Assembly (NCBI RefSeq): GCF_900116385.1
Contig: NZ_FPCI01000001.1
Coordinates: 1,860,001-1,924,000, forward strand
Source of the DNA: Pseudoxanthomonas sp. YR558
Lineage (GTDB): Bacteria; Pseudomonadota; Gammaproteobacteria; Xanthomonadales; Xanthomonadaceae
Reading direction: 5' to 3'
Length of the DNA stretch: 64,000 bases
Shown: positions 1-8,110 of the stretch, piece after piece
Layout of the letters: every line of letters begins with the position of its first letter
Position numbering within the stretch: position 1 is the first letter of the stretch
Position numbers and translations under genes: made by a program
The notes under the pieces: generated by a model
Databases searched by the model: none
What the model was told of the DNA's origin: nothing
Seen by the model: the letters and a program-made list of their open reading frames with translations, nothing else

Positions 1-1338
1 GGTGACCAAGGTGCCGGATAGCATCGGCGCGGCAGTGTGGCTCCAAGCGTAAGCCGAGGCAGCCACACGGCTGTACCCCTCTTCCATCTTCACCACCATC
101 ATCTCGATGGCGATGATGGCATCGTCCACCAGCAGCCCCAACGCCAGGATGAGCGAGCCCAACGTGATACGGTCAAAGTTCTTGCCCGTGGCGGCCATGA
201 TGACGAACACTGCGGCCAGCGTCAGGGGCACGGCTGCGGCGACTACGATGCCGACCCGCCAGCCCATGCTGACGAAGCAGACCAGCATTACCACGAGCAG
301 CGCGACGAAGAACTTGACCATGAACTCGTCGACTGCCGAGCTGATGTTCACAGCCTGGTCGGTAACCTTGGTGAGCGAGATGCCCAAAGGCAGCTGCTGG
401 TTGATCTTGGCGACTTCAGCTTCCAGCGCTTTGCCAAGATCAAGCCCGTTCCATTCGTCGCGCATGATGACGCCCAGCAGAAGCGCAGGCTCACCATTGT
501 TGCGGACAAGAAAGGTAGCGGGATCTTCATAGCCACGCTCAACGGTGGCCACATCGGAGAGCTTCAGGGTACGTCCGCGCGCCACGATCGGCGTCTGGCG
601 GATCTTCTCCAGGCTGTCGAAGGCGCCCTCGACACGAACGAAGACCTGCGGTCCACGCGTCTCGATCGAGCCGGCGGGCGTCAGCACGTTCTGGCTGTTG
701 AGTGCAGCGAAAATGTCCTGTGGGCTGACGCCTACGGTGGCCAGCCGATCATGCGAGAAGGATACGAAGATGCGCTCAGGCTGCTCGCCAATGATGTTGA
801 CCTTCTTGACCCCGGGCACATGCAGCAACTGCTGGCGTAGCGCTTCGGCATCGCGCACCAGCAGGCGTTGTGGCTCGCCCTTCGCTTTCAGGGCAAAAAG
901 GGCGAAGGTCACGTCCGCGTACTCGTCATTGAGCATCGGCCCGATGACACCTGCGGGTAGCCTCTTGGCCTCATCTCCCAGCTTCTTGCGGGCTTGGTAG
1001 AACTCCTCCTGCACTTGGGAGGGTGGCGTCGCATCGCGCAAGGACACCATCGTAAAAGCGAGACCTGGCCTTGTGTAGGTCTCGGAGCGGTCGTACCAAC
1101 GCAGTTCCTGCAGCCGCTTTTCCAACGGCTCGGCCACCAAGTCCTGCATTTCTTGCGCCGTCGCTCCTGGCCACGCAGTGACGACCGTCATCTGCTTGAT
1201 GGTGAACGGCGGATCCTCGGCGCGACCCAGCTGAAAGAATGCGAGGACGCCCGCCACCGAGATCAAGACCAGCAGGAAGACGGTGACGGAGCGCTCGCGA
1301 ACCGCGAGCGAGGAAAGATTGAAGCGCCCCTCACTCAT
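1..1338 (-). CDS. RND efflux transporter permease, partial (C-terminus off the window)
   Basis: Inner-membrane proton-driven pump of the AcrB/HAE-1 type, working with the adaptor encoded just upstream. Read on the minus strand, an uninterrupted frame of 446 codons starts MSEGRFNLSSLAVRERSVTV and runs off the left edge. A first transmembrane helix (about residues 14-32) is followed by a periplasmic porter region. Near residue 345 a cluster of helices begins, holding the RND signature LILALGLLVDDAIIAIE, whose paired Asp residues belong to the proton relay. The ATG overlaps the adaptor's TGA as ATGA, so the two are translationally coupled. About 1020-1060 residues are usual for the family, so roughly 60% is missing. 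Substrate cannot be read from this part. Confidence 0.93.
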   Translation of the reverse strand, partial: MSEGRFNLSSLAVRERSVTVFLLVLISVAGVLAFFQLGRAEDPPFTIKQMTVVTAWPGATAQEMQDLVAEPLEKRLQELRWYDRSETYTRPGLAFTMVSLRDATPPSQVQEEFYQARKKLGDEAKRLPAGVIGPMLNDEYADVTFALFALKAKGEPQRLLVRDAEALRQQLLHVPGVKKVNIIGEQPERIFVSFSHDRLATVGVSPQDIFAALNSQNVLTPAGSIETRGPQVFVRVEGAFDSLEKIRQTPIVARGRTLKLSDVATVERGYEDPATFLVRNNGEPALLLGVIMRDEWNGLDLGKALEAEVAKINQQLPLGISLTKVTDQAVNISSAVDEFMVKFFVALLVVMLVCFVSMGWRVGIVVAAAVPLTLAAVFVIMAATGKNFDRITLGSLILALGLLVDDAIIAIEMMVVKMEEGYSRVAASAYAWSHTAAPMLSGTLVT

Positions 1339-2435
1339 GGTTGAGCTCCGGAGGGTGCTGCGCCCTCACCCAACGGCCTGACGATCTGGCCGTTCTTGAT
1401 CAGGTGCGCGCCGAGCGATATGACTTTTTGACCTGATTGCAGGTCGCCTTTGATCTGCGCCAGGTCATCTGAGAGGCCCAGCACTTCTACTGGGCGCCAG
1501 ACGGCTTTGACAGGCTTGCCCTCTAGCGCCCAGACGCCGGTCCCGTTCCCTGGATCGAAGAGTGCGCCGATCGGAACCTGCAGTGCGGCAGCGGCGGACG
1601 CGCCATCCGCGATTTCGATCGTGACCGTGGCGCCCAGCGGGGCCTCTGCAAGCGCGCCGTCCAGGACATACCGGGCCTCATAGGTGCGTGTCAGCGGGTC
1701 GGCCGCGTCAGAGAGTTGCCTAAGCGTGGCGGGCACGGGATCTCGATGATCGCCATAGAGCTTCGCCTGCCCGACCGAGCCCAATGCGGGGCGCAGCGTC
1801 TCGGGGAGCTGCACGATGGCTTCGCGCTCGCCTGTTCGTGCCAGCCGCACGACGGGCTGGCCAGCGCTCACTACCTGGCCCGGCTCGGCCAGCGTCTCCA
1901 TCACGACGCCGTCCGCGTCGGCGAGCAACTCGGCGTATCGATTGGCATTGCTGGCCACTTGCGCCTGGGCTTTGGCGGCACTGAGCTGAGCGCGCGCCGC
2001 ATCGGCCGCAGCCTTGCTCTGATCGTATGACGAGGCGGAGATGGCGCCGGTGCCGAGCAGGGCGCGATATCTGGCCTCATCGGCGACTGCTTGTGTGGCT
2101 TGGGCTTGCGCGGCCACAACGGCCTGCTGTTGCGCTTGCGCCGACAACTCCAGGTCGACCGGGTCAATGCGCATCAAGACCTGCCCGCGGCGCACCTTCT
2201 GTCCCGCATCCACTAGCCGCTGCGACACCTTGCCTGGCACGCGGAACCCGAGATCGCTCTGGACTCTTGCCGCTACCGTTCCCGTGAATGCACGAGACGA
2301 GGCGCCATCACCTTTGACGGTGGCTGTGCGCACCAAGGGCGCCTCAGTACGCGGGTCAGCAGGCGCTTCGGTACCGCACCCGGCCAGAAGACCGACAAGC
2401 GCGAAAGTTAATGAATTTTTAACAAAAGAACGCAT
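1335..2435 (-). CDS. RND efflux periplasmic adaptor subunit (lipoprotein)
   Basis: Membrane-fusion protein of 366 residues linking the RND pump to an outer-membrane channel. The N-terminus has a lipoprotein signal with a lipobox ending LLAGC (Cys20). It then shows the usual adaptor order: a barrel-sandwich half (RVQSDLGFRVPGKVSQRLVD), an Ala/Gln-rich helical hairpin (about residues 95-165), the second lipoyl half (LAEPGQVVSAGQPVVRLA) and a C-terminal beta-barrel/membrane-proximal domain. It lies between a tetR gene (upstream, same strand) and the permease, whose start overlaps its stop by 4 bases. No outer-membrane factor gene is visible in the window, so a TolC-like partner would be outside or shared. 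Confidence 0.93.
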   Translation of the reverse strand: MRSFVKNSLTFALVGLLAGCGTEAPADPRTEAPLVRTATVKGDGASSRAFTGTVAARVQSDLGFRVPGKVSQRLVDAGQKVRRGQVLMRIDPVDLELSAQAQQQAVVAAQAQATQAVADEARYRALLGTGAISASSYDQSKAAADAARAQLSAAKAQAQVASNANRYAELLADADGVVMETLAEPGQVVSAGQPVVRLARTGEREAIVQLPETLRPALGSVGQAKLYGDHRDPVPATLRQLSDAADPLTRTYEARYVLDGALAEAPLGATVTIEIADGASAAAALQVPIGALFDPGNGTGVWALEGKPVKAVWRPVEVLGLSDDLAQIKGDLQSGQKVISLGAHLIKNGQIVRPLGEGAAPSGAQP

Positions 2436-2483
2436 GGGGAGTACCGTCGGTCCAAGTTCGACGGCACTCTGAACCTAGTGACC

Positions 2484-2493
2484 ATATTAGTCA
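2484..2493. promoter_or_regulatory. Candidate operator upstream of the efflux adaptor
   Basis: ATATTAGTCA lies in the 77-bp gap between the tetR gene and the adaptor gene. The same 10-mer recurs at 3182-3191 just upstream of tetR. Around it GTGAC and GTCAC form an inverted pair (2479-2501). The position fits a TetR-family operator; the assignment is inference. Confidence 0.4.
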
Positions 2494-2512
2494 ATAGTCA
2501 CAACCGACCTTC

Positions 2513-3130
2513 TCAGGGGGACAAGCTCCGCAGTACGAGGTTGCAGAGCAGCATGGGAGCCTGCTCGCCGTATTCGAGGCTATGCGGCAACAGAAGTGGA
2601 TTCAGGTAGGGGCGCAACACCAGATGGATAGCATCGGTGGTTTCGTCCAATGGCGTTTTGCGCTCGAAATCGCCTGACTCCCGGCCTTGCTGGAGAATTT
2701 CCTGGAGTAGTGCGCGTAGCCTTGCCTCATAAGCCAATACGGATGGCCACCGCTCGGCGGCGGCCGACTGCGCTATCTCGTAGAGCTTGCGATCTTGGGA
2801 AAGGAGCTTCTGATGCGCCTCAGTAGAGGCCTTGAAAAGCCTTCTCAGCCGCTCTGCCGGCTGCTCCACCCCCTCAAGGGCCTGGAGGATTTCTTGTTCG
2901 AGCTGACGCAAGCAGTTGGCGCAGATCGCCTCGCCAATGGCCTGCTTGGATTCGAAGAACTTATAGACGTAGGCCTTTGAGAAGCCGATCGCCTTGGCCA
3001 GGTCAGAAACGGTGGTTTTCTCGTAGCCGTAGTGGCTGAAGTGCTCGGTAGCCGCGACGACAATCTGGTCACGAATGTCGTGCGTTGCGGGCCCGCGGCC
3101 AGACCCAACTGGAGCAATTGTGGTGTTCAT
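2513..3130 (-). CDS. TetR/AcrR family transcriptional regulator of the efflux operon
   Basis: DNA-binding repressor of 205 residues. The N-terminal helix-turn-helix is clear (residues about 20-65: IVVAATEHFSHYGYEKTTVSDLAKAIGFSKAYVYKFFESK), followed by the all-helical ligand-binding domain. It is immediately upstream of, and on the same strand as, the adaptor and permease genes, the usual arrangement for a local repressor of an RND pump. A 10-bp sequence upstream of this gene (3182-3191) recurs upstream of the adaptor (2484-2493), suggesting it regulates itself and the pump. The inducer is unknown. Confidence 0.9.
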   Translation of the reverse strand: MNTTIAPVGSGRGPATHDIRDQIVVAATEHFSHYGYEKTTVSDLAKAIGFSKAYVYKFFESKQAIGEAICANCLRQLEQEILQALEGVEQPAERLRRLFKASTEAHQKLLSQDRKLYEIAQSAAAERWPSVLAYEARLRALLQEILQQGRESGDFERKTPLDETTDAIHLVLRPYLNPLLLPHSLEYGEQAPMLLCNLVLRSLSP

Positions 3131-3181
3131 GCGTCCAGCTTACCGGCGCCACCATGAACGATCAACGCATGTCCATTAGGG

Positions 3182-3212
3182 ATATTAGTCACAAGGTGGT
3201 CGTGCACCTTGT
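3182..3212. promoter_or_regulatory. Second copy of the candidate operator plus an 8-bp inverted repeat
   Basis: ATATTAGTCA (3182-3191) repeats the sequence at 2484. It overlaps by one base an inverted repeat ACAAGGTG/CACCTTGT with a 6-base loop (3191-3212). This stretch lies between the tetR start at 3130 and the stop of the next minus-strand gene at 3236. It could therefore serve as operator for one gene and weak terminator for the other; there is no T-run. Confidence 0.4.
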
Positions 3213-3235
3213 CTCGTGATCCGTGCGCACTCCGC

Positions 3236-3790
3236 TTATCGCGCCTCTTTGGTAGCTAGTGACGCAAGAATTTGCCTGCGGCACGTCTCTAGGATCTCGT
3301 CCGTCAATGGTGAGTCATCCGGGCAAGCGCGAGAGAGGACCAATGCACCCACCGCGTGGGCGAATGTATCGATCATCTGGGTGCGATCCAGTGCGCTGCC
3401 ATGAAAAGCGGCCAGGCTCCGTTCGATCCCGTCAGCAAACGTCGCTTTGATGTCCTCGGATTGACGTGCAGCGTCGCCGCCAAGTGCCGCCATCGTGCAG
3501 CCGGCACCGCGAGCGTCGCGGTGCTCCCGGGTCAGGTAGCTTTCAACGAAAGCTTCCAGCTCCAAGCCCTCACTGTCTGCCACGCGCTGGGAAATGCTGC
3601 TCGCCGCCGCTTCCCCCATCAGGTCGGCCTTAGAACGGAAGTGTTTGTAAAAGCCCCCGTGGGTGAATCCCGCGGCGGCCATCAACTCGGCCACACCGAC
3701 CCCGTCGTAGCCGCGCTCCCGGAACAGGGTTGCCGCCGTCTCGACGATCCGGGCCCGGTTCTCCTGGGCCTGTGCTTTGGTGACCTTCAC
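3236..3790 (-). CDS. TetR/AcrR family regulator, copy A (divergent from SDR)
   Basis: TetR-family repressor of 184 residues. The start chosen is a GTG at 3790 giving VKVTKAQAQENRARIVETAA, because a strong AGGAGC ribosome-binding site lies 6 bases upstream and the paralogue at 12881-13462 begins at the same point with MKVTKAQAQ. The helix-turn-helix (AELMAAAGFTHGGFYKHF) is almost identical to the paralogue's. The C-terminal half, with GCTMAALGGDAARQ and SRACPDDS, is of the type found in regulators of redox enzymes such as NemR-like proteins. It is divergent from an SDR gene across a gap holding two related palindromes, which are probably its operators. Confidence 0.9.
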   Translation of the reverse strand: MKVTKAQAQENRARIVETAATLFRERGYDGVGVAELMAAAGFTHGGFYKHFRSKADLMGEAAASSISQRVADSEGLELEAFVESYLTREHRDARGAGCTMAALGGDAARQSEDIKATFADGIERSLAAFHGSALDRTQMIDTFAHAVGALVLSRACPDDSPLTDEILETCRRQILASLATKEAR

Positions 3791-3828
3791 ATCAACGCTC
3801 CTAATAGAAAGCAACCCATTGTCTCATT

Positions 3829-3880
3829 TGATGATGATCATAATCAAAGTGTTGACATCATAGATGATGATCATCATCAT
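3829..3880. promoter_or_regulatory. Divergent promoter region with two ATGATGATCATCAT-type operators
   Basis: A perfect 16-bp palindrome lies at 3863-3878 (half GATGATGA). It sits just downstream of a TTGACA hexamer (3852-3857) that would serve the SDR gene. An imperfect copy is at 3830-3845 (GATGATGATCATAATC), close to the divergent tetR start. The arrangement matches repression of both genes by the adjacent TetR protein. A near-identical sequence is found at 13539-13569 in front of the paralogous module. Confidence 0.65.
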
Positions 3881-3945
3881 TATTGCTCGGAGTTCGCCCG
3901 CCCTCTATGTAGAGGAGGGTGCCCCCAACCTCCAAGGCGTAAGAC

Positions 3946-4758
3946 ATGACAAGACAACACAATGGCGTGGCCCTGGTCACCGGTGCCTCCTCGGGGATCG
4001 GCCTGGCAACGGCTCGGGCGCTATCGGTGGCAGGATTTCGGGTGTTCGGCACCAGTCGAAGGCCGGTCGAGAGCGAACAGGGCGTCACCATGCTGGTCTG
4101 CGACGTGACCGATGACGCCTCAGTGCGTGCGGTGGTCGAGGCAATCGTGGCCCAGGCAGGTCGGATCGACTTAGTGGTCAACAATGCGGGCATCGGCCTG
4201 CTCGGTGGCGTGGAGGAGTCGTCCATCGCACAAGCTCAGCGCCTGTTCGACGTCAACGTCTTCGGAGTTACTCGTGTCGTCAACGCCGTGCTGCCGGTCA
4301 TGCGTGAGCAAAAGAGCGGACGGATCATCAATATGAGCTCGATCCTTGGCTTGATCCCGTCGCCGTTCAATGCGTTCTACGCCTCGACCAAGCACGCCAT
4401 CGAGGGCTACACCGAATCGCTGGATCATGAAGTCCGCGCCTTCGGCATCCGCGCCCTGCTGGTCGAGCCCGGGGTCACGCGCACGTCCTTCGAAGAAAAC
4501 CTGACACGCGCCGACCAACCGCTACCCGTCTATGCCGCCGAGCGCAATCGTAGTGAAAGCTTGATGCGCACATGGGTGGAAGCAGGCGACCCGCCGCAGG
4601 TAGTGGCGGACGCCGTGGTGCACGCCGCGACCGCACGTAAGCCCAAGCTGCGCTACCCCGCAGGCAAGCAGTCGCACCAGGTGCGTTCCCTGCGTCGGTT
4701 CATGCCGGAGAGACTAGTGGACGGCATGCTGCGCAAGTTCAATGGGTTCGCGGCGTAA
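3946..4758 (+). CDS. Short-chain dehydrogenase/reductase (SDR)
   Basis: NAD(P)-dependent oxidoreductase of 270 residues, classical SDR fold, probably cytosolic. The cofactor motif is TGASSGIG (residues about 13-20), the NNAG strand motif follows, and the catalytic Ser and YASTK (Tyr-x-x-x-Lys) motif lies around residues 133-150. It stands divergent from the TetR copy A gene and 37 bp ahead of a second oxidoreductase, so the three look like one stress-inducible module. The substrate cannot be told from sequence. Confidence 0.92.
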   Translation: MTRQHNGVALVTGASSGIGLATARALSVAGFRVFGTSRRPVESEQGVTMLVCDVTDDASVRAVVEAIVAQAGRIDLVVNNAGIGLLGGVEESSIAQAQRLFDVNVFGVTRVVNAVLPVMREQKSGRIINMSSILGLIPSPFNAFYASTKHAIEGYTESLDHEVRAFGIRALLVEPGVTRTSFEENLTRADQPLPVYAAERNRSESLMRTWVEAGDPPQVVADAVVHAATARKPKLRYPAGKQSHQVRSLRRFMPERLVDGMLRKFNGFAA

Positions 4759-4795
4759 TGGAACACATCGTAAGCGGACGAGTCCGGAGCCGAAC

Positions 4796-5806
4796 ATGAA
4801 GGCCTTCGTTGTAGAGAAGTACGGGAAGGACGGCGTCCGCGCCGCCCACGTGCCGGTGCCCTCCGTTGGACCGCGTGATGTGCTGGTACGCGTCAGTGCC
4901 GCCAGCATCAACCCGCTGGACAAGATGGTGCGCAACGGCGATTTCAAGCAGCTACTCAAGTACAAGCCCCCGTTCGTACTCGGTCACGATCTCGCAGGCG
5001 TCGTGACCGCGCTGGGCAAGGACGTTCAGGACTTCAAGGTGGGCGACGAGGTTTACGCTCGGCCCCGCGATCTGCGTATCGGCACTTTCGCAGAGTACAT
5101 CGCCGTTGATCGCGCCGACCTTGCCCTCAAGCCCGGGTCGCTCACGATGGCAGAAGTAGCAGCGGTTCCGCTTGTCGCGCTTGCAGCCTGGCAGTCGCTG
5201 GCTGAGCTGGCGCGGATAAAGCCGGGTCAAAAGGTTCTCATCCATGCTGGTGCTGGTGGCCTCGGCTCGACTGCCATCCAGCTTGCCAAGCACCTCGGCG
5301 CGTACGTGGCCACCACAGCGAGCGGGAAGGATGATGAGAAACTTTGCGCCCTCGGTGCCGACGAAGTCATCGATTACACGACACAGAATTTTGCCGAATT
5401 GCTGTCCGGGTACGACGTGGTGCTCGACTCGCTGGGCGGCGAAAATCTCACAAAATCACTAACGGTTCTTAAGCCTGGTGGCTTGGCCATCAGTGTTGTG
5501 GGTCCGCCGGATCCTGCATTCGCCGCCCAGCTTGGGCAGCCATTGCTGAAGCCAGTCATGTGGCTATTGAGTCGCAAAGTGCGATCACAAGCCAAGAAGC
5601 TTGGTGTGCGCTACGAATTCTTCTTCATGCGCGCCGATGGTCGACAATTGCAGACACTATCATCGCTCTACGACGCCGGATTATTGCGGCCAATCCTTGA
5701 TCGTACGTTCGGGTTCGACGAGACGCCAGCCGCGATCGCATACGTGGAGCAGGGCCGAGCAAAGGGGAAGGTCGTTGTTACCATGCCGGCCGTAAGCGCA
5801 GCCTGA
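4796..5806 (+). CDS. NADP-dependent alcohol dehydrogenase / quinone oxidoreductase family protein (MDR superfamily)
   Basis: Medium-chain dehydrogenase/reductase of 336 residues. The start is the ATG at 4796 (MKAFVVEKYGKDGVRAAHVP); an open frame extends further upstream, but the ATG is preceded by a CCGGAG site and matches the usual family N-terminus. The GroES-like domain has GHDLAGVV, and the Rossmann nucleotide motif is HAGAGGLGSTAIQLAKHLGA (about residues 146-165). The residues that bind zinc in true alcohol dehydrogenases are not evident, so the quinone-reductase/enoyl-reductase branch is more likely. It follows the SDR gene by 37 bp and probably shares its promoter and TetR control. Confidence 0.9.
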   Translation: MKAFVVEKYGKDGVRAAHVPVPSVGPRDVLVRVSAASINPLDKMVRNGDFKQLLKYKPPFVLGHDLAGVVTALGKDVQDFKVGDEVYARPRDLRIGTFAEYIAVDRADLALKPGSLTMAEVAAVPLVALAAWQSLAELARIKPGQKVLIHAGAGGLGSTAIQLAKHLGAYVATTASGKDDEKLCALGADEVIDYTTQNFAELLSGYDVVLDSLGGENLTKSLTVLKPGGLAISVVGPPDPAFAAQLGQPLLKPVMWLLSRKVRSQAKKLGVRYEFFFMRADGRQLQTLSSLYDAGLLRPILDRTFGFDETPAAIAYVEQGRAKGKVVVTMPAVSAA

Positions 5807-5840
5807 TACTCCACTCAGGCCTCATGGCGCCGTTTGATGG

Positions 5841-5866
5841 TTGTCCGCTTTGGGTCGGAAGCGGCC
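5841..5866 (+). repeat. Dispersed repeat copy 1 (TGTCCGCTTTGGGTCG family)
   Basis: Sequence TTGTCCGCTTTGGGTCGGAA followed by GCGGCC. It lies just upstream of the integrase pseudogene and is mirrored by an inverted copy at 6604-6629 just downstream of it. Related copies occur at 12806, 14541, 17675 and 19547. Confidence 0.7.
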
Positions 5867-5950
5867 AGGCAGGCCGTCCGGCATCTCTTAACTGAGGCGA
5901 CACGCAGGCAACTTGAGGCTCTCCATTCCATCTCGGGATTGGAGAATGCT

Positions 5951-6577
5951 ATGAAGCGAAGTTCAGGCCGCTCAGCGGCACGCCCTGCTTGGAACCTAGG
6001 CAAGCTGGTTGGACAGAAGGCACCCCTGAAGCTCAAGGAAATCTGGTCGATTCGAGTCAGGCTTCAGCTAAAGGGCGACAGCAGGTAGCTGGCGCTTTTC
6101 GATCTCGCGATCGACAGCAAGCTGCGCGCATGCGATCTGGTTGGGCTGCGTGTCCGTGACGTCGCGCATGGCATGCACATAGGCTCGAGAGGATGCGTCA
6201 TCCAACGCAAGACGAAGCGTCCTGTCCAGTTCGAGATCACGCCGCAGACCAGAGATGCGTTGGTCGCATGGATCGATAGTCAGAAGCTCGAGCTCGACGA
6301 CCACCTGTTTCCCGGAAGACAGAGAGGTTCTTCCCACCTTTCTACTCGCCAGTATGCCCGCTTGGTGAAGGCTTGGGTGCTGAGTATCGATCTGGACCCC
6401 GTGAACTACGGGACGCATTCCATGCGTCGCACCAAGGCGTCACTAATCTATCAACGGACCAAGAATCTACGTGCCGTCCAGCTGCTGCTGGGACACAGCA
6501 AGATTGAGAGCACCGTCCGCTACCTTGGGGTCGAGGTGGATGATGCCCTCTCGCTAGCAGAGCAGACCGAGGCATAG
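5951..6577 (+). pseudogene. Tyrosine-recombinase-type integrase, interrupted by an in-frame stop
   Basis: Site-specific recombinase of the tyrosine family, about 208 codons. From ATG 5951 the frame reads through RPAWNLGKLVGQKAPLKLKE to QLKGDSR, meets TAG at 6086-6088, and continues in the same frame as LALFDLAIDSKLRACDLVGL to the end at 6577. The catalytic box residues are present: Arg near CDLVGLRVRDV, His/Arg in THSMRRTKAS, and LLGHSKIESTVRYLG with the Tyr. It is of the small type that lacks a long N-terminal core-binding domain. The stop replaces one codon, so this is a nonsense mutation rather than a frameshift. It sits between inverted repeat copies (5841 and 6604), which suggests a degenerate autonomous unit. 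A restart at 6173 would lack the first half. Confidence 0.8.
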
Positions 6578-6603
6578 CCCATCCCGAAAGCGGCCTTCGA
6601 ACG

Positions 6604-6629
6604 GCCGCTTTCGACCCAAAGCGGACATT
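6604..6629 (-). repeat. Dispersed repeat copy 2, inverted relative to copy 1
   Basis: On the minus strand it reads AATGTCCGCTTTGGGTCGAA followed by AGCGGCC. It closes the integrase pseudogene unit opened by copy 1. Immediately to the left, GAAAGCGGCC and GGCCGCTTTC (6586-6612) form a further local hairpin. Confidence 0.7.
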
Positions 6630-6660
6630 CGGGGCAGATACGCCCGGCCTACGACTGGGC

Positions 6661-6933
6661 CTACTTCGTGTAACCCTTCAGAAGCTCAATGATCGTAGTG
6701 GCTTCCTGCGCCCGTTTTGACGCAGACGGTTCAGCCACGACGTGCTCGGCTAAGTGTCCCGTCAGGACCTCCATCATCAGCCCGTGCATCGCTCCCTTCG
6801 CGGCAGCGATCTGGATCAGCACGTCGGTGCAGTCGGCATCCGATTCGAACGCCCTCTCTAGGGCGGCGACCTGTCCTGCGACGCGACGGACTCGGGTCAG
6901 AAGCTTCTTTTTTTCGCGGTTGACGTGCGCCAT
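6661..6933 (-). CDS. dmeR: Metal-sensing repressor, CsoR/RcnR/FrmR family (DmeR-like)
   Basis: Small all-helical metal-responsive repressor of 90 residues that binds DNA without metal and releases it on binding Ni/Co or a related ion. The N-terminus (MAHVNREKKKLLTRVRRVAGQVAAL) is typical, and Cys35 (in DADCTDVL) and His60 (GHLAEHVV) lie where the family's metal ligands do. It is divergent from a CDF exporter, with a palindrome (6945-6965) between them. This dmeR-dmeF arrangement is known for cobalt/nickel efflux. The gene name rests on family and context; FrmR-type formaldehyde sensing is the main alternative, less likely beside a CDF gene. Confidence 0.85.
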   Translation of the reverse strand: MAHVNREKKKLLTRVRRVAGQVAALERAFESDADCTDVLIQIAAAKGAMHGLMMEVLTGHLAEHVVAEPSASKRAQEATTIIELLKGYTK

Positions 6934-6944
6934 GGCGAAGGAAT

Positions 6945-6965
6945 ATATACCCTATGGGGGTATAT
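6945..6965. promoter_or_regulatory. CsoR/RcnR-type operator in the dmeR-dmeF gap
   Basis: Perfect 8-bp arms ATATACCC and GGGTATAT flank the 5 bases TATGG. AT-rich ends with a C-tract/G-tract core are characteristic of CsoR/RcnR-family operators. It lies 12 bp upstream of the repressor start and 18 bp upstream of the exporter start, so it can block both promoters. Confidence 0.75.
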
Positions 6966-6983
6966 TGTCCAGCGGCATTGCCC

Positions 6984-7928
6984 ATGAATCTCGATGTTAT
7001 TGCCGATAGCCGGCGCCATTCCCATACCTTCAGCGAAGGGAACCCGCTCGCCGAGCGGAATACCCGCCGCGCCATGTGGCTGACGCTGGCGATGATGGTC
7101 GTGGAGATCTCCGGCGGATGGTGGTTCAACTCGATGGCCGTTCTGGCGGACGGTTGGCACATGAGTTCGCATGCGCTTGCGCTGGGCCTGTCGGCCTTCG
7201 CCTATGCCTGCGCGCGCCGTTATGCGAAAGACCGGCGATTCTCGTTCGGCACTTGGAAGATCGAGATCCTCGGCGGTTACACCAGTGCGATCCTACTTAT
7301 GGGCGTGGCGCTGCTGATGGCCTTCCAGTCCACTGAACGCCTGTTCCGACCCAGCCAGATCCACTACGAGCAGGCAATAGCCATCGCAGCGGTTGGTCTG
7401 GCGGTGAACCTGCTGTGCGCGTGGTGGCTCCGCGATCATCACGCCCACGATCATGACCACGACCACCATGGGCACGAAGATGCCCACGATCATCACCATG
7501 ACCTCAACCAACGCTCCGCTTACCTGCACGTCGTGGCGGACGCGGCCACTTCGGTCCTCGCGATCGTGGCACTGTTGGGTGGTATGTACTTTGGCGCCGC
7601 ATGGCTGGATCCGGTGATGGGCCTGGTCGGTGCGGTGCTGGTCGCGACGTGGGCGTGGGCGCTGATCCGCGACTCCGGACGCATCCTGGTCGACGCGCAA
7701 ATGGATGCGCCGGTTGTCGAAGAGATTCGAGAGGCTATCGAGGAAGGCGACATTCCGGCACGTATCAGCGACCTGCACGTCTGGCAGGTGGGTCGGGGGA
7801 AGTTCGCGTGCGCGGCTGAGGTCGTGACTTCGATGCCCGTGCCCGCAGAACAGTTTCATCGGGCATTGTCCATTCATGACGAGATTGTGCACGTGACTAT
7901 CGAGGTCAGGCCGAGCCAAGCCGGCTGA
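6984..7928 (+). CDS. dmeF: Cation diffusion facilitator, DmeF-like Co/Ni exporter
   Basis: Inner-membrane divalent-cation/proton antiporter of 314 residues. ATG 6984 (MNLDVIADSRRHSHTF) is chosen; an upstream in-frame ATG at 6954 would lie inside the operator. Six membrane helices are recognisable, with the metal-site HxxxD motifs in ADGWHMSSHA and in LHVVADAATS (residues about 190-200). Between helices 4 and 5 is a His/Asp-rich loop (HAHDHDHDHHGHEDAHDHHH) that binds metal. The C-terminal cytosolic domain ends DEIVHVTIEVRP. Control by the divergent repressor is expected. Zinc export (ZitB/CzcD type) is the alternative substrate assignment. Confidence 0.9.
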   Translation: MNLDVIADSRRHSHTFSEGNPLAERNTRRAMWLTLAMMVVEISGGWWFNSMAVLADGWHMSSHALALGLSAFAYACARRYAKDRRFSFGTWKIEILGGYTSAILLMGVALLMAFQSTERLFRPSQIHYEQAIAIAAVGLAVNLLCAWWLRDHHAHDHDHDHHGHEDAHDHHHDLNQRSAYLHVVADAATSVLAIVALLGGMYFGAAWLDPVMGLVGAVLVATWAWALIRDSGRILVDAQMDAPVVEEIREAIEEGDIPARISDLHVWQVGRGKFACAAEVVTSMPVPAEQFHRALSIHDEIVHVTIEVRPSQAG

Positions 7929-8110
7929 TCGACATCCGCTCCGGGGCGGCTGCAGACTGCCCAACCGACTACCCTGCTGACACTTTCGAGTCTCCTAACC
8001 GGGAGACTCCCATGCCGTCTCGACACGCGCCGCAGAATCCAGATCCTTCTAGGTTATGCGCTCGAGAGCACCTTGCATACGGGGCACGGCATCCCCTGCG
8101 TCACGAGGAC

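Noticed and set aside
37-840. 267-codon plus-strand frame at the left edge
   Set aside because: The minus strand encodes an RND permease here with clear signature motifs.
7431-7506. CAC/GAT-rich repetitive DNA as a regulatory repeat
   Set aside because: It is simply the His/Asp-rich metal-binding loop of the CDF transporter.
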